Source: Variovorax sp. 679
GTDB lineage: Bacteria; Pseudomonadota; Gammaproteobacteria; Burkholderiales; Burkholderiaceae_C
Assembly (NCBI RefSeq): GCF_003952185.1
Contig: NZ_RXFS01000001.1
Coordinates: 496,001-560,000 of the forward strand
Length of the DNA stretch: 64,000 bases
Direction: 5' to 3'
Below are positions 40,259-48,419 of the stretch, one piece after another (the first letter of the stretch is position 1; each line of letters starts with the position of its first letter). The translations under genes and the position numbers were made by a program. The notes under the pieces are model-generated. The model was not told the DNA's origin. It ran no database searches and saw nothing but the letters and a program-made list of their open reading frames with translations.

Positions 40259-41890
40259 ATGAACACGCTTGCAGCCCCGCATGCCGAGTTGCCGTCGGCG
40301 CCTGCCGCGCAACGGCCGAAGCTCGACGCCAAACCCGGTCCGCTCACGCTGATCACCTTCGTGGGGCTGCTGGCCGCCGGCCTGCTCTTCACGGCCTGGA
40401 GCCTGGTGGGCGACGTCACTGCATCCGGGGCGCCTGTCACTACCTGGGTGCCCTACATGCTTCTGGGCGTGGCGCTGCTGATTGCGCTGGGCTTCGAGTT
40501 CGTCAACGGCTTCCACGACACGGCCAACGCCGTAGCCACCGTCATCTACACCCATTCGCTGCCACCCAACTTCGCGGTGGTGTGGTCGGGCTTCTTCAAC
40601 TTCCTGGGCGTGATGGTGTCCAGCGGCGCGGTGGCCTTCGGCATCATCGCGCTGCTGCCGGTGGAGCTCATCCTCCAGGTGGGCTCGGGCGCCGGCTTCG
40701 CGATGGTGTTCGCGCTGCTGATCGCGGCCATCATCTGGAACCTGGGCACCTGGTGGCTGGGGCTGCCTGCTTCGTCGTCGCACACGCTGATCGGATCGAT
40801 CATCGGCGTGGGCGTGGCCAACGCGCTCATGCACGGCCGCGACGGCACCAGCGGCGTCGACTGGGCGCAAGCCACCAAGGTGGGCTATTCGCTGCTGCTG
40901 TCGCCGATGGTCGGCTTCGGCTGCGCCGCCCTGCTGCTGCTGGCCCTGCGCGCCTTCGTGAAGAACCGCGCACTCTATGAAGAGCCCAAGGGCAGCGAAC
41001 CGCCGCCGTGGTGGATCCGCGGCCTGTTGATCCTCACCTGCACGGGCGTCTCGTTCGCGCACGGCTCGAACGACGGGCAAAAGGGCATGGGCCTGATCAT
41101 GCTGATCCTCGTTGGCACGGTGCCGATGGCCTATGCGCTGAACCGCGCAATGCCCGCCAACGAGACAGTGAAGTTCGTGGCCGTCGCCGAGATGGCGCAG
41201 AACGCGCTGAACCGCAGCGTGCCGACCTCGCTGCCCGCCATGGAGCCGGCGGCCGCGCGCGACACGCTCTCTACCTATGTGCGCACCCGCGAGTTCGCTC
41301 CTTCCGTGGTGCCTGCGCTGGCCGTGATCTCCGGCAGCATCGGCCAGCAGGTGCGCCAGCACGGCTCGCTGGCCAGCGTCCCGGCGGATGCCGTCGCCAA
41401 CGTGCGCAACGACATGTACCTGGCCTCCGAAGCGATCCGCCACCTCGACAAGAGCGGCGCGGCAAAGTTCGACGAGGAAGCGAAGCTGCGCATCGGCACC
41501 TTCCGCCAGGAGCTGGACAGCGCCACCCGCTTCATCCCGCTGTGGGTCAAGGTCGCGGTGGCCATCGCGCTGGGCCTGGGCACGATGATCGGCTGGAAGC
41601 GCATCGTGGTCACCGTGGGCGAAAAGATCGGCAAGACGCACCTGAGCTACGCGCAGGGCGCCTCGGCCGAGGTGGTGGCCATGGTCACCATCGGCGCGGC
41701 CGACATGTACGGGCTGCCGGTGTCGACCACGCACGTGCTCTCGTCCGGCGTGGCCGGCACCATGACGGCCAGCGGCTCGGGCCTGCAGATGTCCACGCTG
41801 CGCAATCTGGCGATGGCCTGGGTGCTGACGCTGCCGGTGGCGATGCTGCTGTCGGGGTCGCTCTACTGGCTGTTCACCCGCATCTTCTGA
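40259..41890 (+). CDS. pit: Low-affinity inorganic phosphate transporter (PiT)
   Basis: This 543-residue transporter has two copies of the PiT signature: GFEFVNGFHDTANAVATVIY near residue 80 and GVSFAHGSNDGQKGMGLIML near 265. It also has about ten membrane segments and the YGLPVSTTHVLSSGVAGTM end signature. It imports phosphate with protons as a metal-phosphate complex. A hydrophilic loop of about 130 residues sits in the middle (EMAQNALNRSVPTSLPAMEP onward). ATG 40259 begins with an Ala/Pro-rich cytosolic N-terminus. It is divergent from ppk2 and upstream of the ZntB-like gene by 25 bases. Confidence 0.94.
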   Translation: MNTLAAPHAELPSAPAAQRPKLDAKPGPLTLITFVGLLAAGLLFTAWSLVGDVTASGAPVTTWVPYMLLGVALLIALGFEFVNGFHDTANAVATVIYTHSLPPNFAVVWSGFFNFLGVMVSSGAVAFGIIALLPVELILQVGSGAGFAMVFALLIAAIIWNLGTWWLGLPASSSHTLIGSIIGVGVANALMHGRDGTSGVDWAQATKVGYSLLLSPMVGFGCAALLLLALRAFVKNRALYEEPKGSEPPPWWIRGLLILTCTGVSFAHGSNDGQKGMGLIMLILVGTVPMAYALNRAMPANETVKFVAVAEMAQNALNRSVPTSLPAMEPAAARDTLSTYVRTREFAPSVVPALAVISGSIGQQVRQHGSLASVPADAVANVRNDMYLASEAIRHLDKSGAAKFDEEAKLRIGTFRQELDSATRFIPLWVKVAVAIALGLGTMIGWKRIVVTVGEKIGKTHLSYAQGASAEVVAMVTIGAADMYGLPVSTTHVLSSGVAGTMTASGSGLQMSTLRNLAMAWVLTLPVAMLLSGSLYWLFTRIF

Positions 41891-41915
41891 TCTCGCGTAT
41901 CTAGTCTCTACTATC

Positions 41916-43001
41916 TTGTCGGCATTCCATGATCTCGCCGCCCAGTCCTACGGAGGCGACGAAGCCGGGCTGATCTCCGGCTACCTGTTCGACGCCCGGG
42001 CGCCGGAGCCTGCGCGAGCCATCGACTCGGCGCAGGCGGCCGCCTGGCTGGCCGAACATCGCGACGCCGCAACCGGCAGTACGAATCGCGAAGACCTCCA
42101 CGGCTGCGAAGACGGCAGCGAGGAAAACCCCGCCTACGTCTGGCTGCACTTCAACCTGAGCCATGCGCACGCCGAGCGCTGGCTGGTGCGGCACGCGAAT
42201 CTCTCCGACACCTTCTACGAGACGCTGCACGAAGGACTGCCCTCCACGCGCATCGAGCGCGACGACGACTCGCTGATCGCCGTCATCAACGACGTGCACT
42301 TCGAGTTCAGCTTCGAGCCCTCGGACATCTCAACGCTGTGGATCAGCGTCGGCCCGCGCCTCGTGGTCACGGCGCGCACCAAGCCGCTGCGCTCGGTGGA
42401 CGCGCTGCGCACGGCCGTGAAGGCGGGCGACGCGCCGCGCTCGAGCACGGAACTGCTCGAGCACCTGCTGCGCGCGCAGGCCGACGTGCTGGTGAAGATC
42501 GTGCGCGGCGTCACCTCGCGCATCGACCGTATCGAGGACGAGTTGCTGGCCGGCCGCCTCGACCACAAGCGCGCGCGGCTCGGCGTGCTGCGCCGTCTGT
42601 TGGTGCGGCTGCAGCGGCTGCTGGCACCCGAGCCGGCCGCGCTGTTCCGGCTGCTGCAGGGGCCTCCGACGTGGATGTCCGAGCCCGACGCGCAGGCGTT
42701 GCGCGGCTCGACCGAGGAGTTCTCTGTGGTGCTGCGCGACATGCAGGCGCTTCAGGAGCGCATCAAGCTGCTGCAGGAAGAGATCGCAGCCAACGTCAAC
42801 GAGGACAACAACCGCAGCCTGTTCGTGCTGACGGTGGTCACGGTGCTGGCGCTGCCAATCAACATCCTGGCCGGCCTGTTCGGCATGAACGTGGGCGGCA
42901 TTCCGCTGGCGGAGCACAAGCACGGCTTCTGGATCGTGGTCGGCATCGTGATCAGCTTCACCGCGGTGGCGGCTTGGGCGGCTTTTCGCAAGAAGCGCTG
43001 A
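41916..43001 (+). CDS. CorA-family ZntB-like divalent-cation transporter
   Basis: This 361-residue protein has a large N-terminal cytoplasmic domain with coiled-coil helices (LEHLLRAQADVLVKIVRGVT). Two C-terminal membrane helices follow (FVLTVVTVLALPINILAGLF and FWIVVGIVISFTAVAAWAAF), linked by the GMNVGG selectivity loop. GMNVGG is the ZntB form of CorA's GMN, so zinc is the likely cargo rather than magnesium. The start at TTG 41916 has no evident ribosome site, but no other start precedes the conserved domain. It follows pit at 25 bases and may be co-transcribed. Confidence 0.88.
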   Translation: MSAFHDLAAQSYGGDEAGLISGYLFDARAPEPARAIDSAQAAAWLAEHRDAATGSTNREDLHGCEDGSEENPAYVWLHFNLSHAHAERWLVRHANLSDTFYETLHEGLPSTRIERDDDSLIAVINDVHFEFSFEPSDISTLWISVGPRLVVTARTKPLRSVDALRTAVKAGDAPRSSTELLEHLLRAQADVLVKIVRGVTSRIDRIEDELLAGRLDHKRARLGVLRRLLVRLQRLLAPEPAALFRLLQGPPTWMSEPDAQALRGSTEEFSVVLRDMQALQERIKLLQEEIAANVNEDNNRSLFVLTVVTVLALPINILAGLFGMNVGGIPLAEHKHGFWIVVGIVISFTAVAAWAAFRKKR

Positions 43002-43024
43002 GCCGCATGCAGCGGCGCAGTAAT

Positions 43025-43041
43025 GCTATTTATTTAGTAGC
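43025..43041. repeat. Small AT-rich inverted repeat
   Basis: GCTATTTATTTAGTAGC holds GCTA (43025-43028) and TAGC (43038-43041) with an AT-rich loop. It is a patch of low GC in very GC-rich DNA, just past the ZntB-like gene. Similar short elements are scattered in Comamonadaceae, as far as I remember. It may be the end of a transcript. Confidence 0.35.
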
Positions 43042-43098
43042 GTTTCGCGCAGCATCCATGGGGCCGCAACGGTGTTCCAGACCCCATAGAATGCGGGG

Positions 43099-43956
43099 GT
43101 GTCCTCCATTCTCAATGCCGATCTCCACTGCCACTCCGTGGTCTCCGACGGCACGCTGACGCCCGAAGAACTGGCCGTGCGCGCGGCCGCCAACGGCGTC
43201 GAACTCTGGGCCCTCACCGACCACGACGAGATCGGCGGGCAGCACCGCGCCGCCGCCGCTGCCCGCGCCAACGGCATGCGCTATCTCACCGGCACCGAGA
43301 TCTCGGTGACCTTCGCCGGCGAAACGGTGCACATCGTCGGACTGGGCTTCGACGCCGACGACGCAGCCATCTCGCAGGGCCTCTACGACACGCGCGGCGG
43401 CCGCGGCAAGCGCGCACAGGAAATGTCCGAGGGGCTGGCCAAGGTCGGCATCCACGGCGCGTACGAAGGTGCGCTCAGGTTCGTCGGCAACCCCGAACTC
43501 ATCTCGCGCACGCACTTCGCGCGCTTCCTCGTCGAGCAGGGCCACTGCCGCGACACGCCCGAGGTGTTCCGCAAGTTCCTCACCGAAGGCAAGCCCGGCT
43601 ACGTGCCGCACCGCTGGGCCACGCTGAAGGACGCGGTGCACTGGATCACGGCTGCCAAGGGCATGGCCGTGATCGCGCACCCGGGCCGCTACAAGTTCAC
43701 GGCCAACGAGGAGTACGCGCTGTTCCTCGAGTTCAAGGCGCATGGCGGCCAGGCGATCGAGGTCGTCACCGGCAGCCACACGCCTGCAGAGTTCGTCGAG
43801 TACGCCGACAAGGCGCTCGAGTTCGATTTCGCCGCCTCGCGCGGCAGCGATTTCCACAGCCCCGACGAGAGCCACTGCGATCTCGGCAAGCTGCCGCCGT
43901 TGCCCGGCGCGCTCACTCCCGTGTGGGAGCTGCTCGGCGACCGCATCCAGCAGTGA
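43099..43956 (+). CDS. rnm: RNase AM-like PHP-domain exonuclease/nucleotidase (YciV/TrpH)
   Basis: This 285-residue PHP-domain protein has metal ligands in NADLHCHSVVSDGTLTPEEL, ALTDHDEIGG, MAVIAHPGRYK and RGSDFHSPDE. The family includes E. coli YciV (RNase AM), a 5'-3' exonuclease that matures ribosomal RNA, and 3',5'-bisphosphate nucleotidase. It starts with GTG 43099, whose first residues SSILNADLHCHS are typical. Together with the yciO-like gene at 44950 and trpS at 46320 it keeps an association known from other proteobacteria. It overlaps the EamA gene by GTGA. Confidence 0.9.
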   Translation: MSSILNADLHCHSVVSDGTLTPEELAVRAAANGVELWALTDHDEIGGQHRAAAAARANGMRYLTGTEISVTFAGETVHIVGLGFDADDAAISQGLYDTRGGRGKRAQEMSEGLAKVGIHGAYEGALRFVGNPELISRTHFARFLVEQGHCRDTPEVFRKFLTEGKPGYVPHRWATLKDAVHWITAAKGMAVIAHPGRYKFTANEEYALFLEFKAHGGQAIEVVTGSHTPAEFVEYADKALEFDFAASRGSDFHSPDESHCDLGKLPPLPGALTPVWELLGDRIQQ

Positions 43957-44930
43957 GCCAGAACCCCGGGACCGGCCCCGAGAGCGCGGCGACCGTTGCG
44001 CTGGCGAGCGCACGCGCGGCACAGCAGCGCAGCCTCGCCAAGGAGTCGGAACGCATCCTCGCCGGCATCGGCCTCGTGATCCTGGCCGTGGCCTGCTTCG
44101 CGACGCTCGACACCGCCACCAAGTACTCCACCCTCGGCGTGCCGATTCTCATGGGCGTGTGGTTCCGCTATGCCTTCCAGGCGGTGGCGACCACGCTGGT
44201 GCTGCTGCCGCTGCATGGCACCGCGCTGCTGCGCACGCAGCATCCGCGCTACCAGGCGCTGCGCGGGGCGCTGCTGCTGGCGTCGAGCATCTTCGCCTTC
44301 CTGAGCCTGCGCTACATGCCGCTGGCCGAGTTCACGTCGATCGTGCTGATCGCGCCTCTGGTGATCACGCTGCTGGCGGCCACCACGCTCAAGGAACACG
44401 TGTCGCCGCTGCGCTGGTCGCTGGTGGCGGGCGGCTTCGTCGGCACGCTGGTGATCCTGCGGCCGGGCGGCGGGGCGTTCAGCTGGGCCATCCTGCTGCC
44501 GCTGGGGCTGGTGCTGAGCAACGCCTGGTTCCAGGTGCTCACAAGCAAGCTGGCGCAGACCGAGAAGCCGCTGACGATGCACTTCTACACCGGCTGGGTG
44601 GGCACCCTGCTCGTCTCGCTGGTGGTTCCCTTCGTGTGGGCCTCGCTGCCCTCGTGGGAATGGTGGGCGCTGCTGTGCCTCATGGGCTTCATGGGCACGG
44701 TGGGGCACTTCATGCTGATCCTGGCCTACCAGCGCGCGCCGGCGTCCACGCTCACGCCATATCTGTATGCGCAGATCGCGTTCGCCATGCTCGGCGGCTG
44801 GCTGGTCTTTTCCCACGTGCCCGACCGTGTCTCGCTCATCGGCATGGCGATGATCGCGGTCTGCGGCGCGGCCGGTGCCTGGCTCGCGGTGCGCGAGCGC
44901 CGCGTGCCGATCGAACCCGCCGAATCCTGA
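43953..44930 (+). CDS. EamA-family DMT transporter
   Basis: This 325-residue protein has ten hydrophobic segments in two EamA repeats (GIGLVILAVACFATLDTATK and RWSLVAGGFVGTLVILRPGG through AFAMLGGWLVFSHVPDRVSL). The family moves amino acids, nucleotides or other small metabolites, mostly outward. I chose GTG 43953, which overlaps the preceding gene's TGA as GTGA and gives MSQNPGTGPE. An open frame extends ten codons upstream, inside the previous gene. It ends 19 bases before the YciO gene. The substrate is not known. Confidence 0.9.
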   Translation: MSQNPGTGPESAATVALASARAAQQRSLAKESERILAGIGLVILAVACFATLDTATKYSTLGVPILMGVWFRYAFQAVATTLVLLPLHGTALLRTQHPRYQALRGALLLASSIFAFLSLRYMPLAEFTSIVLIAPLVITLLAATTLKEHVSPLRWSLVAGGFVGTLVILRPGGGAFSWAILLPLGLVLSNAWFQVLTSKLAQTEKPLTMHFYTGWVGTLLVSLVVPFVWASLPSWEWWALLCLMGFMGTVGHFMLILAYQRAPASTLTPYLYAQIAFAMLGGWLVFSHVPDRVSLIGMAMIAVCGAAGAWLAVRERRVPIEPAES

Positions 44931-44949
44931 CCCGGAACTCTTCTTCATC

Positions 44950-45585
44950 ATGGCCCAGTATTTCGAAGTCCATCCAGAGAACCCGCAGCAGCGCCTGCTG
45001 AAGCAGGCCGTCACGCTGCTGGAGCGCGGCGACATCGTGGCCGTGCCCACCGACTCCAGCTACGCGCTGGCCTGCCACCTCGACGACAAGGACGCGGTCG
45101 ACCAGTTGCGCCGCATCCGCCAGGTCGACGAGAAGCACCATCTCACGCTGCTGTGCCGCGACCTGAGCGAACTGGCCAACTACGCGCGCGTCGACAACAA
45201 GCAATACCGCCTGCTGAAGGCGGCCACGCCCGGCCCCTACACCTTCCTGCTCGAAGCCACCAAGGAGGTGCCGCGCCGCGTGAGCCATCCGCAGCGCAAG
45301 ACCATCGGCCTGCGCGTGCCCGACCACAAGGTGCTGCTGGAGCTGCTGTCGCTGCACGGCGCGCCGCTGCTGGCCACCACGCTGATCGCGCCCGGCGAAA
45401 CCGAAGCGCTGAACGACGCGCAGACCATCCGCGAGCGCTTCGAGAAGCAGATCGCCGCGGTCATCGATGCCGGCGCCTGCCCTTCGCAGCCCACCACCGT
45501 GGTCGACCTCACGCCCATGGGCACGGGCGACGACCCCGTCGTGGTGCGCCAGGGGCGCGGCGCGCTGGCCGTGCTGGGCCTCTGA
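44950..45585 (+). CDS. yciO: YciO/Sua5-like L-threonylcarbamoyladenylate synthase-family protein
   Basis: This 211-residue protein of the YrdC/YciO/Sua5 family has the nucleotide-binding core GDIVAVPTDSSYALACHLDD, HHLTLLCRDLSELANYA, TPGPYTFLLEATKEVPRR and QRKTIGLRVPDHKVLLELL. The family's Sua5/TsaC makes threonylcarbamoyl-AMP for the tRNA t6A modification. YciO is a paralog with lower or uncertain activity in vivo. It fits YciO by length and by its link with the YciV gene at 43099. ATG 44950 lies downstream of a short gap after EamA. Confidence 0.9.
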   Translation: MAQYFEVHPENPQQRLLKQAVTLLERGDIVAVPTDSSYALACHLDDKDAVDQLRRIRQVDEKHHLTLLCRDLSELANYARVDNKQYRLLKAATPGPYTFLLEATKEVPRRVSHPQRKTIGLRVPDHKVLLELLSLHGAPLLATTLIAPGETEALNDAQTIRERFEKQIAAVIDAGACPSQPTTVVDLTPMGTGDDPVVVRQGRGALAVLGL

Positions 45586-45626
45586 AATCGGGGCTGAGAA
45601 CCACTCCCGTCTGACACAATCGCCCA

Positions 45627-46301
45627 GTGGATATTTCCAATCTCATACAGACCGTACTGATCTACGCGTTGCCCGTGATCTTCGCGATCACGGTGCACGA
45701 GGCAGCGCATGGCTACGTGGCGCGCCACTTCGGCGACAACACGGCCGCGGTCATGGGACGCGTCACGCTCAACCCCATGAAGCACATCGACCCCATCGGG
45801 ACCATCCTGATGCCGCTGATGCTGTACTTCGCGACCTCGGGTGCATTCCTGTTCGGCTATGCCAAGCCGGTGCCGGTCAACTTCGGGCGGCTGCGCCATC
45901 CGAAGCGCGACATGGTCTGGGTGGCGCTGGCCGGGCCGGTCTCCAATTTCATCCAGGCAATCCTGTGGGCGCTGTTGCTGGTGGTGCTGGTCGCGGCAGG
46001 CTTCGACAGCAAGAACTTTTTCATTCAGATGGCGCAGGGCGGCATCCTGGTCAACCTCGTGATGTGGGCCTTCAACCTGTTCCCGCTGCCCCCGCTCGAC
46101 GGTGGCCGCGTGCTGGCCGGTCTTCTTCCCAGCGGCCAGGCCCAGATGTTCCTGGCGCGCATCGAGCCATACGGCTTTTTCATCGTGATGGGCCTCGTCA
46201 TCGCGGGCGTCGTCAGCACATACTGGCTGCGACCGCTCATGGACGTGGGCTACTTCGTCATCAACCTGCTGATCACCCCGCTCAAGGCACTGCTGCTTTA
46301 A
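45627..46301 (+). CDS. Site-2-protease-like M50 zinc metalloprotease
   Basis: This 224-residue integral membrane protease has HEAAH in FAITVHEAAHGYVARHFGDN (zinc ligands His and His, catalytic Glu) and the third ligand in WAFNLFPLPPLDGGRVLAGL. The layout of six hydrophobic segments matches the small S2P branch with no PDZ domain. It is expected to cleave membrane proteins within the bilayer. It begins at GTG 45627, which gives DISNLIQTVLIYALPVIFAI. It lies between yciO and trpS with short gaps, so it may be co-transcribed. The substrate is not known. Confidence 0.92.
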   Translation: MDISNLIQTVLIYALPVIFAITVHEAAHGYVARHFGDNTAAVMGRVTLNPMKHIDPIGTILMPLMLYFATSGAFLFGYAKPVPVNFGRLRHPKRDMVWVALAGPVSNFIQAILWALLLVVLVAAGFDSKNFFIQMAQGGILVNLVMWAFNLFPLPPLDGGRVLAGLLPSGQAQMFLARIEPYGFFIVMGLVIAGVVSTYWLRPLMDVGYFVINLLITPLKALLL

Positions 46302-46319
46302 GTAATTCTTCGTCGTTCC

Positions 46320-47654
46320 ATGGCTTCGTCTTCCCAAGCTCCCCTGCGCGTCCTGACCGGCATCACGCCCTCGGGCACGCCGCACCTCGGCAACTACGTC
46401 GGCTCGATCCGCCATTCGGTGCGGCAAAGCGTCGCCCCCGGTGTGCAGAGCTTCTTCTTCCTGGCCGACTACCACGCGCTCATCAAGGTGCAGGAGCCGG
46501 CACTGATCCAGCGCTCCACCCTCGAGATCGCCGCCAGCTGGCTGGCCTGCGGCCTCGACCCCGAGCGCGTCACCTTCTACCGCCAGTCGGACATCGTCGA
46601 GATCCCCGAGCTGACCTGGTTCCTCACCTGCGTCACCGGCAAGGGCGTGCTCAACCGCGCGCACGCCTACAAGGCGCAGCTCGACAAGAACGTGGCCAAG
46701 GGAGAAGAACCCGACGCCGACGTGACGGCCGGCCTCTTCATGTACCCGGTGCTCATGGGCGCCGACATCCTGATGTTCAACGCCCACAAGGTGCCCGTGG
46801 GCCGCGACCAGGTGCAGCACATCGAGATGGCGCGCGACATGGCGCAGCGCTTCAACCACCTGTACGGCGATCACTTCACGCTGCCCGAGGCCGAGATCGA
46901 CGACGCCGTGGCCACCCTGCCCGGCCTCGACGGCCGCAAGATGAGCAAGAGCTACGGCAACACGATCCCGCTGTTCGCGCCGCGCGCGCAGCTGCACAAG
47001 CAGATCTCCAGCATCGTGACCGACTCGCGCGCTCCCGGCGAGCCCAAGGACACCGAGGGCTCGGCGCTCTTCCAGATCTACCAGGCCTTTGCCAGCGCCG
47101 AGGAAACCGAGTCGCTGCGCAAGGCGTATGCCGACGGCATCGGCTGGGGCGAGGCCAAGCAGCTGCTGTTCGAGCGCATCGACCTCGAGGTGGCGCCGCT
47201 GCGCGCGCGCTACGAGGCGCTCATGAACGACCCGGCGCAGATCGAACGCACGCTGCTCATCGGCGCCGAGAAGGCGCAGGCCCTGTCGAAGCCCTTCATG
47301 GCCAGCCTGCGCCACGCGGTCGGCCTGCGCAATCTCGCGGCCGGCAAGGACAAGGGCGCCGCCAAGGCGGCCAAGGTCGCGAAGCCCAGTTTCAAGCAGT
47401 ACCGCGAGAAGGCGGACGGGCTTTTCTATTTCAAGCTGTTGGATGCACGCGGCGAAACCCTGCTGCAAAGCCGTGGATTCGCGTCGCCGCAGGAAGCGGG
47501 CCGTACCATCGCAATCCTGCAGGCGCAGCGCGGCGAAGCATTGGCCACGCTGGCCGACCAGCTGGAACCCATCGGTACAGAAAGAATACGCGCCGTCGAA
47601 GAGGCGCTTGAGGCACTGACGGAAACGACACCCGGCACAACCAGCGGGAGTTGA
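46320..47654 (+). CDS. trpS: Tryptophan-tRNA ligase with a C-terminal DUF1508-like extension
   Basis: This 444-residue class I synthetase has its HIGH-like site in SGTPHLGNYVGSI near residue 20 and KMSKS in GLDGRKMSKSYGN near residue 207. Those residues activate tryptophan and attach it to tRNA-Trp. The catalytic part ends at about 345, where other bacterial TrpS end. A basic linker (GKDKGAAKAAKVAKPSFKQY) and a domain resembling DUF1508/YegP then follow (ADGLFYFKLLDARGETLLQS, GFASPQEAGRTIAIL). ATG 46320 is the only suitable start. It sits at the end of the RNase AM-M50 cluster. The extra domain's role is unknown. Confidence 0.93.
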   Translation: MASSSQAPLRVLTGITPSGTPHLGNYVGSIRHSVRQSVAPGVQSFFFLADYHALIKVQEPALIQRSTLEIAASWLACGLDPERVTFYRQSDIVEIPELTWFLTCVTGKGVLNRAHAYKAQLDKNVAKGEEPDADVTAGLFMYPVLMGADILMFNAHKVPVGRDQVQHIEMARDMAQRFNHLYGDHFTLPEAEIDDAVATLPGLDGRKMSKSYGNTIPLFAPRAQLHKQISSIVTDSRAPGEPKDTEGSALFQIYQAFASAEETESLRKAYADGIGWGEAKQLLFERIDLEVAPLRARYEALMNDPAQIERTLLIGAEKAQALSKPFMASLRHAVGLRNLAAGKDKGAAKAAKVAKPSFKQYREKADGLFYFKLLDARGETLLQSRGFASPQEAGRTIAILQAQRGEALATLADQLEPIGTERIRAVEEALEALTETTPGTTSGS

Positions 47655-47727
47655 TCCGGCAACGCCCATCGGCTATCCGCCGGTGAGCATGACGAGAGAA
47701 GACGGTGCGATCACAAAGGAAGAAAAC

Positions 47728-48330
47728 ATGAGCATTTATGTCATCGATGACCACCCCCTGATGCGCGACGCGATCGTGATGGTCTTGCGGCGATTGCGCC
47801 CGGCCGAGAACATCGTCGAGCTCGAGCGCCTCGACAAGCTCGCAGGCTCCGTGCAGCAGCGTGGTGCACCCACGCTCTTCTGCCTGGACCTGAAGCTCCC
47901 GGACACCAACGGCGTGTCGGGCGTGATCGCGGTCAAGCAGGTCTATCCGAACGTGCCGATCGCCGTCTATTCGGCGGCACCATCCGCCGACATGGAAGAC
48001 GCCTGCATCGAAGCCGGTGCTGACACCTACATCGAGAAGTCGGCCAGCTCCAACGAGCTGGCGGCGGCCCTGCGCGGCCTGCTGATGGCCGGCTCGGAAG
48101 ACGAAGCCGACGAGCTGCCGGCCGCCAACAGCGGCAAGCTCTCGAAGCGCCAGACGCAGCTGATCGCCATGCTCGACAAGGGCATGAGCAACCGCGACAT
48201 CGCCACCGACCTGGAGATCAGCGAGCACACGGTGAAGGTTCACCTGTGGCGACTGTTCCGCAGGCTAGGGGTGAAGAGCCGGACGCAGGCGCTGCATTAC
48301 GCGCGCACGAACGGCTTGCTGTCGGGCTGA
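47728..48330 (+). CDS. NarL/LuxR-type response regulator
   Basis: This 200-residue regulator has a receiver domain (MSIYVIDDHPLMRDAIVMVL) with the phosphorylated Asp at residue 54 in TLFCLDLKLPDTNG, a Ser in VAVYSAAPSA and Lys in TYIEKSASSN. The LuxR helix-turn-helix is LSKRQTQLIAMLDKGMSNRD and IATDLEISEHTVKVHLWRLF. I chose ATG 47728 because AAAGGA precedes it and the receiver begins there; an upstream ATG is open in frame. No kinase is adjacent, but an orphan-like kinase is encoded at 49771-51186. A strong terminator follows. Confidence 0.92.
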   Translation: MSIYVIDDHPLMRDAIVMVLRRLRPAENIVELERLDKLAGSVQQRGAPTLFCLDLKLPDTNGVSGVIAVKQVYPNVPIAVYSAAPSADMEDACIEAGADTYIEKSASSNELAAALRGLLMAGSEDEADELPAANSGKLSKRQTQLIAMLDKGMSNRDIATDLEISEHTVKVHLWRLFRRLGVKSRTQALHYARTNGLLSG

Positions 48331-48365
48331 GAAAAGGCCAACTGCTTCGGCAACGCCAGCCCAAG

Positions 48366-48398
48366 AAAAGAACCGCGCCTGATGCGCGGTTCTTTTTT
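48366..48398. terminator. Bidirectional Rho-independent terminator
   Basis: GAACCGCGC (48370-48378) and GCGCGGTTC (48384-48392) form a perfect nine-base stem with loop CTGAT. AAAA precedes it and six T's follow (48393-48398), so it works in both directions. It separates the convergent response-regulator gene and lipoprotein gene. Confidence 0.93.
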
Positions 48399-48419
48399 GC
48401 CTTCAAGCGCGCAGCGCCA

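Noticed and set aside
40141..40260. A Pho box upstream of pit
   Set aside because: CTGTTGAC and TTGTCAC are present, but the seven-base gap between them does not match the usual four-base spacing.
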